DNA from: Cladorhizidae sp. MBARI D1340-BT2
Taxonomy: Eukaryota; Porifera; Demospongiae; Poecilosclerida; Cladorhizidae
Assembly (NCBI GenBank): GCA_028752905.1
Contig: JAQNBH010000009.1
Coordinates: 28,053,312 to 28,117,311 of the forward strand
Direction: 5' to 3'
DNA: 64,000 bases
In this document: positions 36,903 through 49,289 of the stretch, in pieces
Position numbering within the stretch: the first letter of the stretch is position 1
How the letters are laid out: every line of letters starts with the position of its first letter
Position numbers and translations under genes: made by a program
The notes under the pieces: model-generated
Database searches by the model: none
Told to the model about the DNA's origin: nothing
What the model saw: the letters and a program-made list of their open reading frames with translations, nothing else

Positions 36903-38619
36903 CCGCTTCACCGCATAGAAGCGCGAGATTGAGTGACCGTCGCGTTAATAATTATTAAACATCAACCGTTGACTCTACATATTCAAAACTTACCGTAAAT
37001 GTGCACGATGGACAGTTCTATTTCAGCAAAAAAAAAAAGAACCGTAGCACGTAGGTAACTGTGACGTCAAACAATTTTGAATTCAAGCAAAATAATGGCT
37101 GAAATATTTGATCGTGCTCGCGTGTTAGAGCTGTTGTTTGATGGCGGTTTCGACCTCTCTGACTACGATAGAGATGAAGATGATGAAGGTCAAGTGTCTT
37201 CCTTCCTTGGTGATGAGGTATTAGACCCTAAGGAGTTGGCAGCTTTTTGTCCAGAGCTTTAACTTCAACTCCTCAGGATGTTGGACCAAACACTTCAAGT
37301 GCCAGTGCTTCTGATGGAGCTTTTATGACTCCTGATGAAGAGTATGAGTTGCTTGGTAAGTATGAGTGGATATCTATAGAATGGAATATAAATTTGAGCT
37401 ATCAAGAGACATAATAAGCCAGAAATATATATCACTAGGTTATAAAGTTCCTAGTTATAAAGTTCACTAGGTTGTAAAGTTCATAATAATAATCTTTTAT
37501 ATAGGTTTAGCCACTGATCTTGAATCTGCTGAATCTCTGAGTGATCCTGCAAACTCTCCTCCGAGTGGTCCTGCAAACTCGCCCCCAATTGCTTCTTCTA
37601 CCATCTTCTCCTTCATTTGATGTAGTTCCATCTTCTGACTCAGAAGTATCACTGTTACCTTCTGATCGCTGAGACAGGGGGCGTGTTGGATGCCGAGGCC
37701 GAGGAAAAGGCCAAGGAAGAGGAAAAAGCCAAGGAAGAGGAAAAGGCCAAGGAAGAGGAAAAGGCCAAGGAAGAGGTAAAGGCCAAGGAAAAGGGAAAGG
37801 CCAAGGAAGAGGAAAAGGCCAAGGAAGAGGAAAAAGCCAAGGAAGAGGAAAAGGCCAAGGAAGAGGAAAAGGCCAAGGAAGAATTCGAGGCCAGAGGTAA
37901 GAGGCACAAGACCTTTTGTCACTGCTCTCTTTGTGGTATTAGCCTTTGTGCTGTGCATGGAAGGACATGCTTCAGGGAATTCCACACACTCTCTGACTAC
38001 TCGCACTAGCTTCCTTTTCTCTTCGAGATTTTCTTTGTATTGCTTTTGTAGTATGTACATGTGTTAGGCATGTACATGTATACTTCTTTTCTTTATCATT
38101 TATGCATGCAGACATGTGTAGTACACGTATGTTTTCTTGATGAGTCTTTGCTTTATTGTGCCTTTCTGCAACATCTTGAAATTTTCAACTTTCAATACAG
38201 CCAGACCTTCCTCGTGGTGCTTGACAACAGTCAATACTCTTATAGACTGACAAACATGGCTATATCCTGCAAAATAGAAAAATTAGGGCATTCAATATTC
38301 ATAAATTATGCCAAAAAATGTACATTTTTCAGATTATATGCTGTTTGCAGTTCGATAAGCGACCATATTTTAGTATTTGATCTGAAAAACCATAAAGTAT
38401 ACTTGTAATAGTCGATAAATGCAGTGATAAAAAGTATTCTAATCCAAAAATGGTTTGTGGTTTGGTTGCTAGGCAACACATTTATCACCAAGTTGATCAG
38501 TAACTCTTTGTCAATCATGTGATATGCGGTTGCTGGGGACTTTTCTGAACCAATGATCAGATACAAAAATTAAAGTAAAAATAGATCAAAATCTCAAAAT
38601 GAAGTCGACGGTGAAAGGG
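36903..38619 (+). mobile_element. piggyBac-like element PB-2, right copy
   Basis: 1717 bp between TTAA at 36899-36902 and TTAA at 38620-38623. Ends: CCGCTTCACCGC, and GACGGTGAAAGGG, which read inward is CCCTTTCACCGTC. It is a core-deleted derivative on the plus strand. Confidence 0.8.
37095..38009 (+). pseudogene. PB-2 transposase remnant, right copy
   Basis: ATG 37095 opens MAEIFDRARVLELL with acidic YDRDEDDEGQ and LDPKELAAF. A frameshift near 37250, shared with the left copy, is followed by SASASDGAFMTPDEEYELL and donor GTAAGT near 37354. After the intron come a Pro/Ser exon, a K-E-E-E-K-A repeat block (37683-37880) and the cysteine-rich end HCSLCGISLC, RTCFREFHT with stop at 38007-38009. 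There is no catalytic domain. Repeat purity suggests slippage. Confidence 0.7.
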
Positions 38620-38645
38620 TTAATATGGCTGGCAATATTGCTTAA

Positions 38646-40278
38646 CATGTTTCTAGTGCTTCTACTAGATCTGGATCCTTGCCTTTCCATAACGAGCCTC
38701 ACAACCAAGTTAATTTTTTTGCCCAAGCAACCTTTTTGAAAAAGACAGTGTTAGGATCATTCCAGACGACTTAGTTCCTTTCGTAGCAGTGGCTTAATTT
38801 TGAAGGTCGAGTGCCCTGTTATCTTTGCTAGACAGTTGTGACAAAGATAGTCCATGAAGGCTTGAATCTCTAATGCTCTGTAAATAAGAATGGAATTGCT
38901 AACTGGATAATATTTATATCTTTATGCAAGCATACAGTCAGGTAGGTAATTATTACTTGTAGTTATGTATATGGAAATATGCAATAGTTTCCTACAAGCA
39001 GCATAAACAGATGGAGTATCACAAGCATTCTGTGTAGTATTAGCTACCTGCACAACAACACACAATTTAAGTGAGATGCTTAGCAGTTCTTAGCAATGGC
39101 TACTAAACCAACATTCCTCGAATTCTTTCCAAGACAGGGATTTGGAATCAGCAGCCACAACGACCATAGTGATAGGAATTCTTATAAGTTGCTGAAGTTT
39201 ATGAGGGAAGATGATTCCAAGATATATGCAGTAAAAAAATTATAATTCAGCATGCTAGCTTGTAAAAAATAGAACACTACATCCGTCATCAGTGTTTGGA
39301 TGAGCTATTGAGAATAATGACTTGAGTATACAGAGAAGGATGCTGGGGACCTGTAAGTATTATGTAAATATTGATTCTTGTGATATGTGTAACCAATGCT
39401 ACAAAAACTATCTTTAATTGCATGAAAGATAATGAAGATCTACCTATACTAACCATAAAGCAAGAGAGTATTATATTTTATTAAAAAATATGATCATAGG
39501 CATTTTTGTAAACATTGAGACAACGTTTTGCTGATGTCTCAAAGTATAAATGCACAGGGTTAATAATATTTATTACCACAATGCCCGGACCATTGTGTCA
39601 GTACTACTCCACAGAACACTTGTGGCACTGCCTTTCTATATACTGCTTGAAGGCAATTGTTGCATCTCGCCAATTACAATATATATGTTACCCGCAAACC
39701 TGGAATTTGCTCAATCCTAGGATCGCGAAAGCCAATACCTGATTACCAATTAGATCAAAACAAGTTTGCTCCCACATGGGAAGAGGTTGTAGGAAGGAGA
39801 AATGGAAGGAGAGAATGCCTATGATGATTAATGTTCAGCAAACATTTCTTTCTGGAAGGAACCTTGGAAGCAAAACCATATCAAGAACAAAGGGACAAGC
39901 TGTTGTCAAATTTCTGAAAGGGGAGATGGCGAACAGTGATCCTAAATTCAATTTTTGGGTGAAACAAAAATGTTTTTAACTTTTGGAGTACCCTGCTCTT
40001 GGGCTTAGGGATGTACTTTGTATACCTGCAAAGAAAAAGGTGATTAAACCCATATAGCCAGTGATATATTTAGTGAGACATATTTTGTTGTTAGACAGGT
40101 CTCCTTATTTTATAAGTTTAAAGCCACAAGTCAAGTGCCAATCTACAGGCATGGATGATAATAACAAAGACAAAACTTTGTTTAATTGATTGAAATCCAG
40201 TAGCCATTCGCTTCATGAGCCAGACGCTTTACTGAATCGCAGTTATACGGTGTCATTTTAATCTAATCTTTTTTTCAG
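38646..40278. other. No firm gene; one short ORF
   Basis: ORF 39096-39245 (49 residues) starts MATKPTFLEFFPRQGFGI and could be a first exon of the downstream integrase gene, but I see no supporting splice pattern. ORF 39776-39979 is basic and unrecognised. The rest is AT-rich without repeats that I can place. Confidence 0.35.
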
Positions 40279-42336
40279 GATGAGAATGACTCCTCCATCC
40301 TTGGTCATTATCGGAGAGTGGCTTACATTGAAGAGTTTCATACTATTTTGAATAGAGTGCACTGTGATGTTCAAGGTCATATGGGCTATAAAAGGCTCTA
40401 GCCGAGGTACAGAATGTCTATCATTTCTATATAAAAACAGATTCTATGCATGTGATCTTGTGTTTGAAATGTAGCCCTTGATGCATGCTCTCATTTTGGT
40501 ACTCAAATATTGTAGGTACAGTGTAGCTCTACTGGTTGAACACCTAAAGATTGCACGTGAGATTGAAAATTGTGACTGACTGTCAGTTATATAAGCTGTG
40601 CATAATATGGGTATAGCTCATGTCAACCATAAAATGTTTTTAATCAGGTGACCATGAATATTTGAATTGAGGTCCTGACATAAGGTTGCTATCTCTAACT
40701 TTTATATGGTTTTGGTAAGTGCAAACATACAATTTGTCATATTCAAATTCAATTGAGTCCAAGGACAGTGCAGCGCAGCATATGAGTAAAACACTACTAT
40801 TGTAGTAGTAACCTCCAATTCACTTTTATTGAAAAATTGGAACACACAGCAAGTTACATTTTGGACACAACATAAAACACTCGATATGAAGTATGTTGAC
40901 GTTTGGATGTTATGAATCCTTATGTTTCACCTATTTCCTATTTTATATCGGTTTGACCTACATCCTTCTAATACTAGCAAAAACATGGGTGTGTCCGTTT
41001 CATCCACTAGATACAGCAAGCATCCACCTCTCAGCTTTTTAATGTGAATATTTAATTACCCATGGGTTAATCCTGTTGTTTTAGTATGTGGTAAACAACC
41101 AGCGACATTTTATAATAGTGATCTGTTTTGGATATCAAAGGTAATTCAATTCTCTGTCTTCACCATACTCCCTCTAGATTTCTTCGAACTATGCGTGTCT
41201 ACCAAGATCTGTTGTGGAGAAGTACGTTCAATTATGTAGTGTGATTAACCTTCAGAAGCCACAAACCAACAGTGCCCCACACTTAAACCTATCATTTCTT
41301 CTGGATTTATGACTCGAGGACAGGTAATATTATTAGTACCAAATATGTTGGTATTTAGCATCGTCTTAGTTAGATGGATTTGATTGACATGCGACATAGA
41401 CCAGACGACCGCCATAACTGGATTGGCCACTACATGGATCATTGGTCCAAATTCCATGTACTGTTTGCTCTTGAGCACAAGAGTGCAATTGAGGTGGCTA
41501 AAAACTTGTCCAGTCGTGTTTTTGCATATTTCGGTGTTCCCAAGGTTGTGTGACCCATAATTGATTATTAATGGTTACAGCATGCTTGAGTGTTCCTATG
41601 TATAGATATTCCAATCTGATAACGGAAGAGAATTTGTCAATCATATCATAGACAAACTGGTGAAGACCTGGCCGGGGAAAGCCACCATCATAAACGGTCG
41701 ACCAAGACACCCTCAATCACAGGGTCTAGTGGAACGTGCAAATGCTAAAGTTGAAGAACTTCTTGCATGTCGGTTTGAAAAGAATGAATGTGATATGGCA
41801 TGGTCACATTGGTTACCAGAAATTCAGTGTAAGTTTGATTTTCATAATAGTGATTCATAAACAATAGTGATCATAAACAACTATAATTGGTGACTGTATG
41901 ATACTATAAAAGAAGATACCATAAATATGTAATATAGCTGAACTTTTCATGGTAATTGTTATTGATAGGTTATGGACGAGTGTTTAGTACAGCCATTGTA
42001 GTACTAATATGCCTAATACTGGCATCCTGATGGCAGCATGAACTTCACATACTTGGTCATCTCTGCTTTGTGTGTGTGTGTATACTACTAGATCAACTGA
42101 ATACATGTGTTCATGAAACGATGAAGTGTAGTCCATACGAATTGGGGTATGGACAGGGAAGATATCGCAGACTTGATCAATGAAACTGAGCCTATGGAAC
42201 ATGTATCAGCAGACAAAAGTTCTACTCCTCTACCTTGTTCAGATGATCCAAGCTCTGCTGAACACTCCTCACCATCTGTCCCTCACTGTAGTGAACCTCA
42301 TTGCACAGAGAGTGATATCAGAAATAAGCAAAGTAA
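40279..42336 (+). pseudogene. KRBA2/SCAND3-type integrase pseudogene, six exons
   Basis: E1 40279-40406: HHCC first half (IEEFHTILNRVHCDVQGHMG) and a TAG at 40399. E2 ends 41140 (SDLFWISK). E3 41178-41323: SSNYACLPRSVVEKYVQL, LQKPQ, 2-nt insertion near 41276. E4 41374-41544: MDLIDMRHRPDDRHNWIGHY, DHWSKFHVLF. E5 41606-41828: SDNGREFVN, GRPRHPQSQGLVERAN, giving the second Asp and the Glu. E6 from 42092: QLNTCVHETMKCSPYELGYG, then a 1-nt shift to REDIADLINE. Exon phases agree and introns are 50-260 bp. The motif set is that of integrases in KRBA2 and SCAND3 and related elements. It is interrupted near 42373 by block B. Confidence 0.8.
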
Positions 42337-42460
42337 AACAATTTTAGACCTTTTAATATTTCTAATCCAGGGTCAGTACTGAGCAATGATGTGCAAATGG
42401 TAGAAAAGATGCCCATTGGAAATATGTTAGTCCCAACTGGGGAAATATAAGATTGCTAGA

Positions 42461-42783
42461 CTGTCATAACAATCATTCCATTACTGCCTCCACACAACCA
42501 CAATGACCTCACAAATAATTATAAACTTCAGCAATAATAATATATTCTTGTACTATATTACTACCTCCACAACCACAAGGGACGTCACAAATATGATAAA
42601 ATCCAGATTACTCTAACATAAGGTATGAAGAGATTTATAGCTAAGAAAATGTGCTGCTATATAGCATCAGTTATTTATCACAATTTTGCTGTCCGCAGTA
42701 ATGTAGGGATTGTTATCCAAGAATATATTATTGCTGAAGTTTATGGTGGTGTGGAGGCAGTTATGGAGTGATTGTTACGACAG
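42461..42783. mobile_element. Foldback MITE with CTGTC(A/G)TAACAATCA ends, right copy
   Basis: 323 bp, the partner of 8683-9006, with the same ends and long complementary arms. Confidence 0.75.
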
Positions 42784-43828
42784 CACAATATGAAAGCCAA
42801 CCTTATATGTCCTTTAATTTATTAAAAAATTTTTACATATTACTTGTTCCCAATATATTTTAAAGCTTTCGTGAATTGGAATACTGTTTTGATGCTATAT
42901 ATGCCTGCAATGCCCACACGAAGGGGAGTGCCCTGGTCAGACCAAGCCCAGGTTACTTCCCAGGTCAAGTTGGTATGCATGCATGACAAGTTTGGGACAG
43001 ATTGGTCCAGTGGTTTAGAATGCCATAAGGAACAATCCTAAAATGCTTCCCCCATCAGTAACTACATTCAGCAATCCTTCTTTGATTCTTCACTGCAAAA
43101 GCCATACCCTCAATCCACTGCATCTAACACAGCGATTTGGTAAAGGATCGAGCAATTTGGGTTGCGCACGCCGTTCAAAGATGGCATCTTAGACGAACTA
43201 TATATGCAAAAATCAACCTTTTTTTTATTAGCTCTCTAAAGCGACACCAAAAGGCACCTTCCCAGATAGCGCTCTACAAAATGGCATAAAAATAAATGAA
43301 ATCTATGCAGCCAATAAGATGATGATGATGATGATTATGATAATGATGATGATGATGATGATTTTACGTGTCATTTTTCCGACCTTTTTTTTAGTTTGGA
43401 GAACTGTGCTTCTGTGTGCTATATTGTTGGAACGCTTTTTGCGACATACTTTTTTTAGGGTCTGTATAGGTATAGAATCGAGTATATGGCAAGTTTTAGT
43501 TTGTTGCTGAATGATCTCTGACCTGCCAAACCTACATGAGAGTGCCTACATGAGAGTGCTAACGCATATTAAATTGCTGGCAAGAGAAGCCTAAACTTTT
43601 AGGCTGCATGAATAGGTCTGATATTGGACAAGTTAGTACTTAGGGGAATTTTGATGCTACATATATACACCGATTAAATTGAATAATTTTTGGGTTAATT
43701 TTAATAAACAGGTTAGATAATCCTTTACCAATCCAAATCTTATGCACTATATAATAATTAAAATGCTTAAAATCAGGTAATTACAGGCACATCTTATTTT
43801 CTTAAAATTATGTAGCAAATACTTACAG

Positions 43829-46800
43829 ATGGGAGATTTTGGGTATAGACCTCATTGGTCAATTTGCGGCCACAGACGAAGGCCATATATATGTCTGCAC
43901 TGTTATAGATCTCTTTACCAAGTGGGTATTTGCTCGGCCAATCAAGTCCAAGTCAGCTGGTGATGTTGCAAGCATTCTACTCGAGCTCATCTACAGTTAT
44001 GGTCCTCCCCAAAAAATTATAATGGATCAGGGGCATGAATTTATAAACCAGGTAACTAACTTAATAAAACTTTTGCCATCTGTGTTCATGAAATGACATG
44101 TATGTGGTCTGAGAAGTGAAAATTAATCAAGGAAAATGTGTTGGATTTGTTTACAAGAGCAAAGTTAGACTATTGAGTACACTTAACACAATTTAAGATA
44201 ACTTTATTAGCAACTTCAGTCTTGATTATCTGGAAATTTCCTCCTGCTTCCTTTTGATAAATATTCATGTAGAGTAATGTTCTGTTTGTGTGAACTTATT
44301 TGATAACTCAGCTCAATGATGTTGTCTTGACTGCTTTTGGAGTGAAGCAGATGGTATGTTCGGTATATCACCCTCAGAGCAATGGCCAAGATGAGCGGAC
44401 TAATCAAACTCTTAAGAGGGCACTGTCCAAGTATACAAACGATACTCAATCTGACTGGAACAAGTAAGCTACCAATATTTAATAATTATTTTTCAAGATT
44501 GACGGTTTGTTAATAGAGAGATTTCTACTATTACCATTACCACCACCTTCCAGTAGATGGCAATATCACATTTCATGCTAATCTGTGATTACCCCAGAAA
44601 ATCTCACCAGAATCTCTCCAATGAATCCTCTCACACTGAAACACCAACCCACTCACACACACACACATATAAAATTATGAAAAGGCATAAAAAATAGTAG
44701 TTATTGCTACCGTATTGCTACAAAATTTGATTAAGTTTTGCGAGTGCATTGTTATTCGTAAAACATCTCGCAATCTTTTTTATCGCACAAAACATTCCAC
44801 GTGCATATTGCAGCCAAAAGCCAGACGTTTTACTAGCGAGAAAGAAGCTGACTACAGTGTGACCATTCGAATGTGCTTCAAACAATCCTTGCCTACTAGT
44901 GAAGATGCAGGAATCGATCAGATGTATCAGGAGAGCAAACGAAAATGTGCAGAGGGTACTGGATGGTCAGGATAGTGCGCAGAAAAGTGCCAACCGATCT
45001 TGTTATAATTAGTGGTACTTATTATAAAACGCAAAACTAAGAGCGCATTATACATTTATGGAGCTCAAAATCTCTAAATTGCACATTGTAGCAATACGGT
45101 ATATTATTTTCCAAATTCTTATACAATAAAAATATAAACATGGTTTTTGGTGTAAGCCTTCAGCTAAAGGATGCATATACCTTGAATGTGCTGCTTGTAG
45201 TTATGATTTCTATGTATGATGTTTTGTACTTATGTAGATATGTACTCCCCACAACTTATGGTATCAATACAAGTGTCCAGTCTTCAACAAAGCAACAGAC
45301 ATTTGTGTTGATGTTCTACCGAACAGCTAGGGTTTCCATAGCCATCAATAATGCAGAACATGAGAATGAGCAGGAGCTTCTCTATGAAAACATCTCACTC
45401 ACTATGTCTCCTGAAGACATACAATATAATTTGGAGAAGCATGTGGCAGATGTAAGAACAAAACTGACTGGCAAACATAAATATATGACATGAAATTGCT
45501 GACACTTTTTTGTAACAAAACAAAAAATGGTGGACAAATAGTTTAATGAAAATGTTTGATGCACTCCCCAAAAATCATGTTACAGATCTGTTTTATTTTG
45601 TAATCACATAGGTACATATGAGAAGATACGGTTGAAAATTGAAGAAGCTAAAGCAAAGCATAAAGCTTATTTCGATTCCAAGCAAAAAGAGGCTACAAAC
45701 GGCAATAGGTATGTTTTTATGAATTAATGTGTACCTTTAATGTGTGCCTTTATATAAGCTGAATCAAATTAGAGCCCCATTGTTGTTTCTGAGAAAAAAT
45801 CGAAAGGCGAAGAATAATAAAATTTTCTGGATATATGTATTTCCGAGTTTTGATAAATGTTAGAATGTCCTTGTCTGTTTTTTGTGATATATTTTTTATC
45901 TATAGCTCGACCTTTACTGGATGTTTTTAATTTTATATTATTAACCTGTTGACCATCATAGATGATTATGTCCTTAAAAGAGGAATGCAAGGAAGGTATC
46001 CAGAAAAGGAGACAGGCTGGTGCAGAACTGGTTGGAACCCTATGTAATCGTTCATGTCTCACCCAAAGGACTCTGCACACTGCAGGATAACAACCAAAAC
46101 ATTATGAAGGTTAAGTTTAATGTCTGGCTTTTGAAGCCTTACTTAACTAGAGAGATACCAGTTCAACATGAGATACCAACTTCCATCCAGTCACACAACA
46201 CCAGTTCGAACAACCCTGGACCATCTGATGAGTTGAGTGATACAGCTTCCTCCCCTGGGAGTCCAGATAAGAGGCAGTGCCTAATCATTCGACAGACTAA
46301 GAAAGATAGTCTAGTCCTCCCACCACCTGATAGAAACACACCTCTCTCTAGTGAGCCAACATCAGACTGTGTTGTAACCAGTGTTACACAAGTTGTGCCT
46401 AGAATGCTTGGAAAACCCTTGCCTTGCAAACCACCTGTCCATTACAGAAAATTTCCTGGTGACTTTTTAATAATTCTGCTGTCTGAAGCATGGCTAGAGG
46501 ACACACACATAGATGAGGCGCAGGATCTACTTCGCAATCAGTTTCCAAAGATGGGTGGCTTCCAGTCCATTGGGTATGTGGCACCAGGAAGTGGAGGCTC
46601 AATAACTGGAACTCCGGTTTGGGATTATATCCAAATCATGAATACTGGCGGCCACTGGGTCTGTGTGTCCAGCATAGGAATGCCCAAGGGGACTGTGCGG
46701 GTGTATGACAGCCTCTATACAGGAACCAGTAAGAAATAACTTGAATGATAATATTTTACATGCTAAACTTTAAAAAAAAATTACACATTCTGATTAGGTG

Positions 46801-47690
46801 GATCAAGAATTAACTGTTGTCAATTTCCAACAACTTTTATGACATGCATTGGAAATTGAATAATGTCATTGGATCCAACAGTGTTGTTATATTTTAATCC
46901 TCTCGATTAAAAAATTGGGCTCCTTGATAACTACTGTTGTGAGCTTAGAAATCTATACTCAATTTTTTACTTGCATAGTATCTCAACTCAAGCATCACAT
47001 TAAGAACCAGGGCCTTTCAAGAGTGTCAATTTCACCTAAATATGATTCACAGCTGAATATTAATGGCAAGATGCCCACGTATGGTACAACAACGAACCCA
47101 CTAAAATAAGTACAGTACGGGTTACCATTCAATCAATTCTTGTGAAATAAATAGTAGTTATACACGACAAACAATTAATAGTTGTTTCGTTTGTTTGTTC
47201 TTACTGTTGTTGGATCATTGCAGAACTGGATACACTAAAATGCCTGGCATGGATGGAATTATATCAAGGAAGCCACCTGACCATACAGCAACCATACATG
47301 CATCAACAGGTTGGAGATGCCTGTGGTTTATTAGCCATTGCTGTAGCAACCGCATTATGCAATGGTGTGGACCCATCAACAATAACATTTGATCAAACAA
47401 AGATGCGGTCCCACCTGATGAGATCATTCCAGACATATCACATCAAACTATTCCCTGTTCAAGGATGCCGACGAAAAGCCACAAGCAAGAAGCTCAAAAT
47501 TGTTCTCAGGGAACCATTGATCTGTGTTTGCAGACAACCCCATGACTGTGCCCTCACAGTGGCACAGTGCAGCAAGTTTAGTAAATGGTTCCAACAATCA
47601 TGTACAGAGATTCCACCATCAGCCATCATCAACCGGGAGGAGGAGTGGAAATGTGGCAGTTGTTGGGACAGGGAATTGGGTGCCACTTAA
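43829..47690 (+). pseudogene. Ginger-like gene: integrase, GPY/F tail, Ulp1/C48-like protease, PHD-like finger
   Basis: Exons: 43829-44051 (WEILGIDLIGQF, DLFTKW, IIMDQGHEFINQ: both catalytic Asp); 44312-44463 (YHPQSNGQDERTNQTLKRAL: Glu); 45238-45470 (LMFYRTAR; GC donor); 45612-45708 (KIEEAKAKHKAYFDSKQ); 45962-46728 (RKVSRKGDRLV, EPYVIVHVSPKG, VWLLKPYL, then GGHWVCVSS and VYDSLY); 47224-47690 (HQQVGDACGLLAIAVATAL; ICVCRQPHDCALTVAQC, WFQQSC, EEEWKCGSC). The last two exons join in phase. His, Asp and Cys fit a Ulp1-type protease. The PHD-like finger lacks one Cys and has Gln where His is usual. The zinc-binding 5' exons are lost at 42373, and a frame problem near 45985 is shared with the left copy. 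A cut-and-paste element with an extra protease is inferred. Confidence 0.75.
44708..45101. mobile_element. MITE with TACCGTATTGCTACAA ends, right copy
   Basis: 394 bp in the intron between the glutamate and LMF exons, the partner of 6360-6746. An 86-codon ORF inside (44715-44975) is not supported as a gene. Confidence 0.75.
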
Positions 47691-48877
47691 ATAATTAAGA
47701 CTGAATCTGTTTGTTCTTGTTGGGATTTTTTTCTGGGTAATTATGAATGTCTCATTTTCATGCAATAAACTGTCTTAGTTTTCTCCAATCTGTGAAATAC
47801 TGGGAGATCCTAAACTTTCTGGTGGTCTTCCTAGGATATCATGGTTGACCTGGAAATATGTTTATTGTTTAATTCAAGTTTTGCACAAGTTAAATTGTAG
47901 GATGGTGCTGAGGAACCACATATATATGCTCTGACCCTGTCCTTCTATCACTCCATCATCCAGAGAAGCAAAACAAAAGAAAAATTGTTCCTATCACTCC
48001 ATCATCCAGAGAAGCAAAACAAAAGAAAAATTGTTCATCTAATTGTGATTATAGTAAATGGCAAGTATTCTCACTTGTCATATTACTTCTCCCATGATGA
48101 TAGATTTGTTACTAAAACAATTTATTTCTATAGCTAGAGAGTAAAATTTAATATAAAAAAACAAAAACAAATTTCTGAGAGAAATGAGGGTTGGCAAGTT
48201 ACTTGCCATATTAGATACTCCTCCCATGTTTTTACTGCAATTTATATATAGCTTGTGTATATATATATACACACGCAACACATTCATATTCAGCTATGAC
48301 AGGTGAGATTTATATGGCAGGTGGGACTAATATGTCAGGTGAGACAAATATGGCAGGTGTCTGCAGGTGACTAATATGGCAGGTGAGACTAATATGTCAG
48401 GTGATACTAATATGTCAGGTGAGACTAATACGGAATATGAATATGGAATAGTTTACCTGGCTAACGCAGGACGACATAAAAACAAGACTGTTCCCAATGC
48501 ATAACTATGGATGTGGAGTGAACCCAGTAGTGAGTAACTAATTATGAATTGGAAGTGTTGATAATATGGTCTGCAGCTTAGTGTGTTTGTGTGTTATGTG
48601 TTTATGTTGGGCAAATGTCATAGGTCGATGATGAGTGTAAGATTACCATGTATGGGCAGAAACCAGAAGTGGGGGCTCCAGCCTAGTTAAGGGAGGAGTT
48701 GTTACTGCTCTGGGAGTTAGCTGAGTCTTGTAAGTGTCCTATATTGAATTATTAAGGTTGCTCTACTTAACCTTGCTAGCCTAGTGTATAGCTTAAAGGT
48801 AGAGTGGTGGCAGCATACCAACACTTAGTGACTGGCTCAGAGTCTGTGGGTAATATCAGATTTGGTCCTGTCACAAC
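47691..48877. other. No gene; duplications, a motif array, and a probable LTR
   Basis: A 46-bp segment (CACTCCATCATCCAGAGAAG and following) is tandemly duplicated at 47944-48036. At 48298-48432 a motif of about 17 bp, GACTAATATGGCAGGTGA, repeats seven or so times. Sequence ending TCACA at 48875 is probably the LTR of the third gypsy element, inferred only from the PBS. Confidence 0.5.
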
Positions 48878-48895
48878 TGGTTGCAGTGGTGGGAT
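48878..48895 (+). other. Primer binding site of the third gypsy element
   Basis: TGGTTGCAGTGGTGGGAT starts two bases after a TCACA end, the same arrangement as at 11542, differing at two positions. Confidence 0.6.
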
Positions 48896-48935
48896 TTTTT
48901 TTTAACTAGAGAGATAGCTACTACCCTTGACATGA

Positions 48936-49289
48936 ATGGATACCAGAAGTAAGGCAAAGGACACTACAGAAGGAGAAAGGTGGAGTACTTCACCGCTAAT
49001 GGACTCAGAAGATATTGGGGAAAGAGTGACAATGTCTGATATGCTCCGAATGTTTAAACTCTAGTCAGAGAAGCAAAAGGAAGACGAGAAAAGACGGGTG
49101 ACCGAACGAGCGGAAGCCGAGGAGAAAAGATATCAGAGATGGGAAAGATTGCTGATGACAGTGATAAGCGGAGGGGGCACTGGCAGGATAGAAGAATCGG
49201 ACTCTGTTCCTACCCCCAGCCAAATCAAAGCACCCCGGTTCAGAGAAATGAAGGAAGACGAAGACCCCCTGGAATATTTAACGTTTTAG
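48936..49289 (+). pseudogene. gag: gag N-terminus of the third gypsy element
   Basis: ATG 48936 starts MDTRSKAKDTTEGERW. TAG at 49062 interrupts, then a charged coiled region (SEKQKEDEKRRVTERAEAEE) and KAPRFREMKEDEDPLEYLTF, with a TAG at 49287 made by a 1-nt shift. In the next frame ESHMAAYKVLKKDW continues the capsid-like sequence. The upstream PBS supports an LTR-element origin. Confidence 0.7.

Larger units (their letters stand above)
36012..38645. repeat. Inverted duplication block A, right copy
   Basis: Reverse complement of 1961-5205. It ends at the outer TTAA (38642-38645), exactly where PB-1 starts on the left, and at 36012 inside the micro-exon array flank. Confidence 0.9.
42373..46262. 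repeat. Inverted duplication block B, right copy
   Basis: Reverse complement of 5213-9092. At 42373 it abuts the end of the KRBA2-like pseudogene. At 46262 the gene simply continues, so the right copy is the less disturbed one at that end. Confidence 0.9.

Noticed and set aside
44715..44975. 86-codon ORF inside the intron MITE
   Set aside because: It lies wholly inside a non-autonomous inverted-repeat element and has no known domain.
46163..46602. Minus-strand ORFs over the protease exon
   Set aside because: Antisense of the Ginger-like coding exon, which has recognisable catalytic motifs.
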